Source: Alisma plantago-aquatica (taxonomy: Eukaryota > Streptophyta > Magnoliopsida > Alismatales > Alismataceae). From it: a DNA stretch of 64,000 nt. Positions within the stretch are counted from its first letter, which is position 1. Each line of letters begins with the position of its first letter. The translations under genes and the position numbers were made by a program. Of this stretch, positions 57,030 to 64,000 are shown one piece after another. The stretch is taken from the NCBI GenBank assembly GCA_963693085.1, contig OY856409.1:1162548249-1162612248 (forward strand), in the 5' to 3' direction. The notes below the pieces were generated by a model. It saw only the letters and a list, made by a program, of their open reading frames with translations, was not told the origin of the DNA and did no database searches.

Positions 57030-60000
57030 TGTCACGACCCACACTTTTCAGTGTCCAAAGGACCATAAAGTTTAGGATCATTACTCATAAATTTCATTCA
57101 ACAAATAATATAGAATAGTAAAAAATTTCCATCAATGAACAAATATTTACTTGTTTGCATAATAAGATTCTCTAAGGAGTTACATGAACTTTAGAAAGAA
57201 CTAACTTATACATATGAGAAGAGATACCACTATATATATTCCTCCTTGATTAACTTAAGTGTCTTCTAACATCTTCAATCTATAACCTCTTGTCCATGAA
57301 TCAAGTATATCAAGTAGTTAAAATGCCAAAAAACAAATATGCAGTCAGTATATCTCTATATTGGTATGTGGGTTCATCCAATAATCACCAGTATAAATGT
57401 AATCAAACAACTTTTATTTGCACATAAGAACATACATTTGCTTTCATATTCTAACCTGTATCTGGTCTACTATCTCAAGTGTAACCACTATCCATCCCTA
57501 GATTCATATGCATTACCCTTAAGATCAATTTAACCTATGGTTCAGAATATCTTTAGTTACCTTTCATGATACTCATAGTAACTTAATAATTTGCATGAAG
57601 TAAATAAACAAGCAAGCAATTATCATTCATTCAATCTCTTTGAGAAACCTCGACAAACTCATAATTCGTTACATGTATCCATAAGCGTAACCACATACCT
57701 TATGCCATTGCAGAAACCATGCTAAATAACTCATGTACTTTAAGAGTACATCCAAACATCCAAGAAATAAAGCATTCAATTAACATTATCTGAAACACAC
57801 ATACAACATATGTGTCACCATGTATTCACATTACATTAATGAGATCTAGATTCGATTCTAAACTAGGTTTTAGGTTCGTCAGATGTTTGGACTAGGGATT
57901 AGGGTCACAAACCCTAATTCCATCATATTATAATTTCTAAGATTACAAACCCAGTTATGCATATTAGGTGAAACCCTAATCATCATCTCAAGGATACTAG
58001 GTTATCTGTGATACCTAGATCATATGATTATTATTATAATCATAGCAAGATACTCACATTGGTTTCAAAACCCTAAATATACATGTGCATGATTATAAAT
58101 CTAGAAACATCTATTATTCATCATTATCAAGGATTTATTTCATTATGCATGACAAGATTAGGTATTATCTCAACATAAATGAATCTATCAATTAAGCATC
58201 ATATTAAAGGAACCAAGGTTTCCCTTTATATTAACCACATCAAAACATGTATTGCATATACTTTTGGAACAAGAAGCATATTTAGACTCTGATTATATTT
58301 TATTCAGCTTCTACTTGTTTTTCTAATAAATTTCATACACACGTTTGCTATCATCAGAGCTACCATTAATTAACTAAATTATTTACAAGATAACATGATT
58401 CTAACCAATCATATACTGACACATCATCTTATAAATAATATCACCTACTATCCACGTAGGACAAGACGAGCCAATGCGCTAAGGCCACATCAACCTCAAA
58501 ATTCTACACAGGCTAGCTCACTGGATAGGGTAAAGGACAGTATTTCCCTTTCACAGTGATCACAATTAATCACGTGGGTCAGGGCATAGGGGTAAAAGAC
58601 CCAAAGGTCATCCCCTTCCTCTCGTACGGTCTGTTGTGCTAGCCCAGAAATGGCTGAGGTCAACTCGATGGTTGACTCTCACCTGTGGGGCCTGGGGGAG
58701 TCCCCTGAGATTGAAATCACGTCCGATCAGACCTGGCAGATTGGAGGAGCTACAAAGGGGAATCCCGACGGGTTGAGTGACGGTCCTGAAATCTGCAGAT
58801 CATGACTGCTACTGAAAAACTAGAAAATAGAGAAAGGATGACTAGTTACCTCCTATTTATCTTGTATGAAGTCTGGGATAGGTTCATCCTTGGCCTGCAA
58901 TTGTCCCGATATCCCTACTAGCATCTCAGGTAGTCTGGAGCCTCGACTTCCACTTCATTGATTGTTGGACTCACCGAAGATGGCCACTAGTTCAGTGGTA
59001 TTCCACTTGGGCTATCTTATGGGATTAAGGGTTGGTGACGGTAGTGAATTCTCGGTAGGGAGCAAGTTAGCACCTTATATAGGCCAAGGAGGATGTACAA
59101 GCCTCTTCTGATAATTCCAAAAATCACTATTCATCTTGATTTAGGCATTAACTGATCTCTTGATGATAACACCAACTTAATGGTTGGGTGAGTCTGGATT
59201 CCTCTCCCAATTCCATTGGGATCATCAGATAATCATCTAGCCGACCAGATAGGGAGGGAGTGTCCTGAGAGGATTGGGTTCCCTATTGTCTGCTGGACAT
59301 AGAAGAGATGGGCGACTGTGGTGACTCCCCCTCTCACAGTTCTGCCTGCATTGGGGAGTCTGAATCCTCTTGGTCTCTTCCCATACTTAAAAACTTAATT
59401 TCTTTTAAACCAAAAGTCCTCTTTCTTATTATAATGCTCTAGGACACATCATTATTCCAAATTATCTCCAACTTTGAGATCTCATCCCATTACTCCTTTT
59501 CTATCATTAGGCATAAGATAATTCCTAAAACCATGTACATGTTATCCATTATTTGACTTCCAAGTAAAAGGTGGACAATCCTTTAATTAATTAGCTAAGC
59601 CACATATTATCTTGGATTATCCTAGAAATTCTCTCATTTTCTTATATTCTGATTATCCATCAATCATATATATCTTGGATATTTATTATGATCTGGAGTA
59701 GCATAAATATCCAAAGTCATATCCCAGGGACCCATATGTCAACTTGGGTTAACCAATTGGACTGAAATGTGTCCCTAAGGCCCATGAATCATATCTTGGG
59801 CCTTTCAAAGGTTCCTTGAGCTTAATCACGTTCCCAATTACCAACCTAAGGCTTTGATAGACATTTCATATTATATTAGCATTATATGAACACATATGTT
59901 GAAAAGAAAATTATTTACTAAAATAACATTTAATATAATTCTAGGGTTTGGAATTAGCAACCAAAGTCCCTCAATTCTCTTCCTTGTTATTTGCATGCTA

Positions 60001-60043
60001 ATCACATTTAGGCTTGAAATCTACAATATTCAAGGTTGTAACA
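57030..60043 (-). repeat. 5' LTR of LARD-2 (right on the plus strand)
   Basis: 3014 bp, from TGTTACAACC (minus strand, at 60043) to GTCGTGACA at 57030. It carries the promoter that would drive the element, with CCTATATAAG at 59083-59074 on the minus strand. AAACCCTAA-type motifs recur at about 57907-57917, 57970-57980 and 58066-58076. Confidence 0.92.
59074..59083 (-). promoter_or_regulatory. TATA box of LARD-2 5' LTR
   Basis: CCTATATAAG on the minus strand within a GC-richer stretch, conserved in the 3' LTR. Transcription would start about 30 bp further left and run leftward. Confidence 0.7.
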
Positions 60044-60048
60044 ATATA

Positions 60049-61049
60049 AGTGTTCATAATGCAAAGATCTAATAATTAGGGTTTCATCTAATGTAAAATG
60101 TGGGTTTGTAAACCAAATGAATCATGGTTTGTTCAAAATTAGGGTTTTCACCCTTATTCCTAATCCAAACTTGGACAACCCTACACCCCAGATTAGGGGA
60201 TGAGTAGGGCTTAATCTGAATAATATGATGTTGATAAATTAGGTTATACATACTATAGATTTAATGTTGATTACTTGGATCCATCTTCTATTGCTTGATT
60301 GGATGATCTTCTTGAATTACTTGAAGAATGATTGCATGGTTCTACATTGAGGTACGTATTAATGATTATGAATACCCACATCATTGACTATCTATGTTTG
60401 TCGAGGATTTCTCAAGGATTAACGATATAAACTTTTATATGTTTATTTACATTATGTTCAATTATAATTCCAATATGAGTATCACCTAAAGTAAGATATC
60501 ATATTTTGAACCCTAGGATGACTTGTATCAAGGGGTAATGCACATGATCCTGGGGAGGGATGGTGATTTCTCTCAAGATAGCATATCATATATGGGTTTG
60601 AATATGTAATGAAAATTCCAGTTCTTATTTACAAGTAATCAAATTATTATATATTGTTATATTACTAGCACATTTTTGTATGCACCCCATGTACACAATG
60701 TAGCAATAAATTGATCTGCATTTTGGATTTTCATACATTTTAGGTAACTGCAATAAATGAAAACATAGAGACATGGTGAAGTAGATGAAAATAATTGAAT
60801 ATATTTAATCTAAGTAAAGGAGGATTATTATATACTTCTTCTCATATGTATTAGTTCCATCTTGGAAAACCATGTAACTCCTTAGAGAAGCATTGTTATA
60901 CATCTTGTAAACAATATTTGTGAAATAATGGAATATATTTGCTATTATTTTTTATTTGTCAAATCTAGAACCTTAAGAATTTAGGCAATGGATCTCAACT
61001 TTTAGGTCCTTCCTTAATTGGGGGACACTAAAAAAGTGAGGTCATTACA
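60049..61049 (+). repeat. Outer LTR, right part, ending at a decayed primer site
   Basis: Reads as the 3' kilobase of a LARD-type LTR in plus orientation: TTAGGGTTT motifs near 60076 and 60160, then TTCTTCTCATATGTATTAG and TGTAACTCCTTAGAGAAGC, which closely match the minus strand of LARD-2, and the end TTAATTGGGGGACACT to GTCATTACA. TATTATAGC at 61055-61063 is a decayed primer site (7 of 9 with TATCAGAGC). This LTR received LARD-2 in opposite orientation. Confidence 0.7.
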
Positions 61050-61670
61050 TTTTCTATTATAGCTCCAAGATTTTTAAATAATATTTAGTAGTTGAAAATT
61101 ACAAATAATCTTTAGAAATATAAGGAAATAGATTTCAAGATGATGTAGTATTTAGGCATCCTCCACCAATAAATGTACTTGTAATGTGGAAATAATCATG
61201 AAGTAAAACAAAAAATTTTATGGGGTAAAGGGTTGGTTTAGTAAAACCCTTAGTGGGTCAAGGGAATCATAAAGCCCCAAGGTGCATGGGTAGTCCCAAA
61301 CCCAAACCTTAGACCCGAATCCTAGGAAATGGGAGAGTGTAGATGTAATAGTAATGCTACCCATATGAACCCTAATTAGGATTAAAGTAATAAGAAAAAT
61401 CCAAATAAGTTTAGGTGACCCAGTCTCCCATGCATGCATGTTTGTGGAGCAAGGTATTCATGATTCACATGTAGTATTTTTTTAAGAAACATAAGAAACC
61501 AATGGTTACATAAAAACGAAATATGAAACCCTCCATTCAACTTTTAGGGTTGGTTCCCTGACATGGGGTGGGTCAACCCAAGAATGGGAGAAGTACCTAT
61601 GGGTGAGGCACAATGTGTGGGGTTGGGTTGTGTCTATAGAGTGTTACATCCTCCTGTTAGTCAAGAAGGT
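61050..61670 (+). other. Decayed interior of the outer element
   Basis: Follows the decayed primer site. No coding block recognised. It ends where a new LTR opens at 61671. Confidence 0.4.
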
Positions 61671-63629
61671 TGTAAGACCCCTAACTTAGCTTTTTGGTTG
61701 AACATACGTTCTTATCATAATTATATTCTTAAAGCCCTAATAAAACCTTGTGATGTGCTTTCATATCATGTGACAAGCTTATGTTTGAAGTTTTATCAAG
61801 TTTGGACACTATTTGAGCTAGTTCTGCTCTTATGTGCTTATTTTTGACCTAATTGCAAATTACCCACCACTAGGGTTTTTCTTGCAATTTGTCACATGCT
61901 TGTTGTGCCTAACATGTTTTCACATCATGATTGTTTTATTTGAGCTTTGAGGGCACCTTGTTACACCTTGGTTTGAGTGATGACATATCATGTATGAGAT
62001 TAGGGTGTGCATGGATGCCCTTAGTGGATGGTTGACCTTGATATGTGTTTGACCAATGATCACCCTATTTTGGTGGTTTCCAAGGCCCTTGTGATCCATT
62101 TTTTTAGTTTTCAATGAGGTTTTGTGTGTGTTCCCTAGCCACGGTGTTCGATTAGGTTCATGACCCCTATAGATTGCCAAGAAACCCTACAGTTAGCGAT
62201 CATTGAGTTTTTGATCAGTTGGTCGCAAATCATTTCTCATTGATCAAAGAGTTTTCTTGGACAAGTGAGGTCGATGATTTTTCTTGACCCTTAGTTGCAT
62301 GGATGTGTGTAGTTCTTGCGTGGATGAGATCTTGTGGATACATGGCATGTTTTACATAACACCTAACCGTCTTTCCCTCTCTCCAACCCTATGTTATGTA
62401 AACCTCTCCCCTTGCATGAAATAACCTCTTTACACCCTTAGTTTCCTCTCTCTCTTCTACCTTAGTTGATCTAAGAGCTCATCCCCTTATTCTTGGTGGT
62501 TAAGGAGGACCTCAAGGTTGGAAAAAGTGGGTCGATCCACCTTGCATGTTGATCTAGGGTTTGGAGCTACCCATTTTGTGATTGCTTGGTGCTAGCTTGC
62601 TCATCTTCTTGGTCTTGGTAAGAGAGATTGGTATCTTTTCTCCACATTTCCTTGTTGTTATCCTCTTCTTATTTCTCTTCATGCCAAACCTGTGGTGTTC
62701 CATGGTAGTGCTTGAGTTGATCCTATAGAACATCTCTTCTTTGTCATTGTACCAAAGGTTTTGCTCTCTTTCCTACTTCCTTGACCTAGGGTTTCTTTCT
62801 TTCTTAGAGGTGGATCTATCTTGGCCGTGGGGAGTTCTAAAGCTAGGGTTTCTTTCTTATTCAATCTACTTTGTTGTTTGGAGTTTTACATAAACTCTAA
62901 GGTGTGTTATTTAACCTTTTCCACTGTTATTGCATACTTATCTCTTACATGCACATAATCTTTCTCTAAAACGTGGTTATACTTATAGAGATGGTATCTA
63001 GTATCTAGGATTTATGTTTGAATGGTTGCTCTTGAGCAATATACCCCCTTAGGTGAATCTTAATCCTTGTGCACAAATCTTGTTTGGTGATGGAATTTTT
63101 GATGCATTCATGTCTGTGGAAATGTTTGTTTTCTCTCATAAAATCATGGTTTTGCTTTCTCTCATGGTGGTTACTAATTAGGGTTTTGGAGTTGATCTTC
63201 TTCTCATCATTTACACCTTGATGGCTTTTCAGTTCCATGGTAATGACCAACCTATATCCTTGTGGTTGATGAGTTTTTGTCTTTCCATGGTCGCCATGTT
63301 TTTCTATCTCTTCAAGAGTTCGTCAATGTTGAACACCTTATAAGGCCGCTAAGTTATGAGGTGCTTTGGACACCAAGTTTTGATCTCATGTATTGGTTTC
63401 TAAAAATATTGACACCTTATATGGTCGATGAGGTCTTGATGCCATGTGGGTCGCTAAGACTTCATTTCCAATGTGGTCTCTAGGTTAATTTCTTTTCTAT
63501 GTGGTCGATGAAGGAGTGATTGCATAGTGGTCTCTAACATTCTACTTTCTCTTTGGTCACCAGGGTTTGATGTTGTCTTTGGTCGCCATGCTCATGTCTT
63601 CTTAAGTTGATGATATCACCTATCCCAGT
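61671..63629 (+). mobile_element. Gypsy-type LTR sequence, unpaired
   Basis: Opens TGTAAGACCCCTAACTTAGC, the common plant gypsy LTR start, and continues with TTGCAATTTGTCACATGC at about 61885, a phrase also found in gypsy-B type LTRs. No reading frame matches a protein family. Either a solo LTR or one LTR interrupted at 63630. Confidence 0.5.
63270..63600 (+). repeat. Degenerate short repeat, TGGTCG-type phrases
   Basis: TGGTCGCCATG, TGGTCGATGAGG, GGGTCGCTAAG, TGGTCTCTAGG, TGGTCGATGAAG, TGGTCTCTAAC, TGGTCACCAGG and TGGTCGCCATG recur at 25-60 bp. It looks like an old minisatellite decayed by CpG loss. Confidence 0.55.
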
Positions 63630-64000
63630 TGTAACACCCCTGACTTGGGTTATGGGATAACCCAAGAATCCTTGCCTAAGTAAGTGTCTTAGAACCTTAT
63701 CTTAATCTTTTGATATGTAATTATGACTTGAGAAGAGTTTATTTCTCAATTTTGAACTTATTTGCCAATTGTTTGTGCTTTATATGATATCTTTGGTAAG
63801 AATTGGAATTCACCCAAATGAGGGGTTTATGTGCAAAATTATCACCTCAATAATGTCTCTTCTCTCTCTTAGTATCAACTAGAGGAAAGAGAAAGAATGG
63901 GGCAACTTGTTTGAATCTTGGTTGAATGATAACACTCATTGTAGTGAAAGAATAAAAGAAGTGTTGAGTGTTTTGAACCCTAGATGAGGTTGTATCGAGT
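63630..64000 (+). repeat. Start of an LTR related to gypsy-B, cut by the window edge
   Basis: TGTAACACCCCTGACTTGGG opens it, followed by segments that match the gypsy-B LTR in order: CTAAGTAAGT, GAACTTATTTGCCAA, TTTATATGATAT and GAGGGGTTTATGTGCAAAAT. Divergence is large (roughly a quarter of positions), so it is a different family member or subfamily. Confidence 0.7.

Larger units (their letters stand above)
51438..60043 (-). mobile_element. LARD-2: complete non-autonomous LTR retrotransposon, minus strand
   Basis: 8606 bp with two direct LTRs of 2979 and 3014 bp, a primer site, a polypurine tract and perfect 5-bp duplications ATATA (51433-51437 and 60044-60048). The interior is 2.6 kb and codes for nothing I can recognise. 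The LTRs differ at roughly one position in eight to ten where I compared them (first 230 bp), so it is older than element 1. Its termini (TGTTACAAC) and primer-site context (TTGGTATCAGAGCATAG) match element 1, pointing to related families. Confidence 0.92.

Noticed and set aside
1..64000. A complete host gene, tRNA, rRNA or organelle DNA insertion
   Set aside because: I looked for conserved protein motifs, tRNA-type GGTTCGAATCC loops and known organelle gene sequences and found none that I could support by eye.

Overview
This window is intergenic, transposon-packed DNA from a flowering plant with a large genome. The evidence is two L1-type LINEs with a plant-style ORF1 (DUF4283 domain plus CCHC knuckle), several Ty3/gypsy chromovirus LTR elements primed by initiator-Met tRNA (TGGTATCAGAGC), a Copia-like LTR and a MITE. 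CpG is depleted across most of the sequence. I could not support any intact host protein-coding gene, tRNA or rRNA. The species cannot be named from this sequence.

Layout. 1-8999: element 1, an LTR retrotransposon with 3.2-kb LTRs about 3% apart by hand count around an interior that no longer codes (LARD-like); its left end lies outside the window. 9000-12200: unassigned sequence, a 337-bp MITE, an AT microsatellite and a minus-strand Copia-like LTR. 12395-15060: a decayed Ty3/gypsy pol. 15061-23819: AT-rich unassigned DNA with a 1.5-kb tandem duplication. 23820-25400: an island that has kept CpG and may be low-copy.

25408-39364: LINE-A (plus strand), broken by two later insertions. One is a complete 6.9-kb gypsy chromovirus (gypsy-B, 27984-34895, perfect 5-bp target duplication AAACC). 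The other is a probable solo LTR (about 36695-38180) carrying four regularly spaced pairs of an 11-bp near-palindrome. 41286-47380: LINE-B (minus strand), full length, with a 16-bp target duplication and an ORF1/ORF2 junction of the ATGA type.

47397-50879 is unassigned. About 50880-61049: an old LTR split by LARD-2 (51438-60043, minus strand, 3.0-kb LTRs, perfect 5-bp duplication ATATA, 2.6-kb interior without coding). 61050-64000: decayed interior of the outer element, a gypsy-type LTR, and the start of an LTR related to that of gypsy-B, which leaves the window.

How the parts relate. Nothing here works as an operon or pathway; the logic is layered insertion. Order can be read directly: LINE-A before gypsy-B, and the outer LTR before LARD-2. 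Element 1 and LARD-2 have cis signals (LTRs, primer site, polypurine tract) but no usable proteins, so they must have been copied by enzymes from elsewhere. Gypsy-B has lost catalytic residues of both reverse transcriptase and integrase, so no helper is visible in this window.
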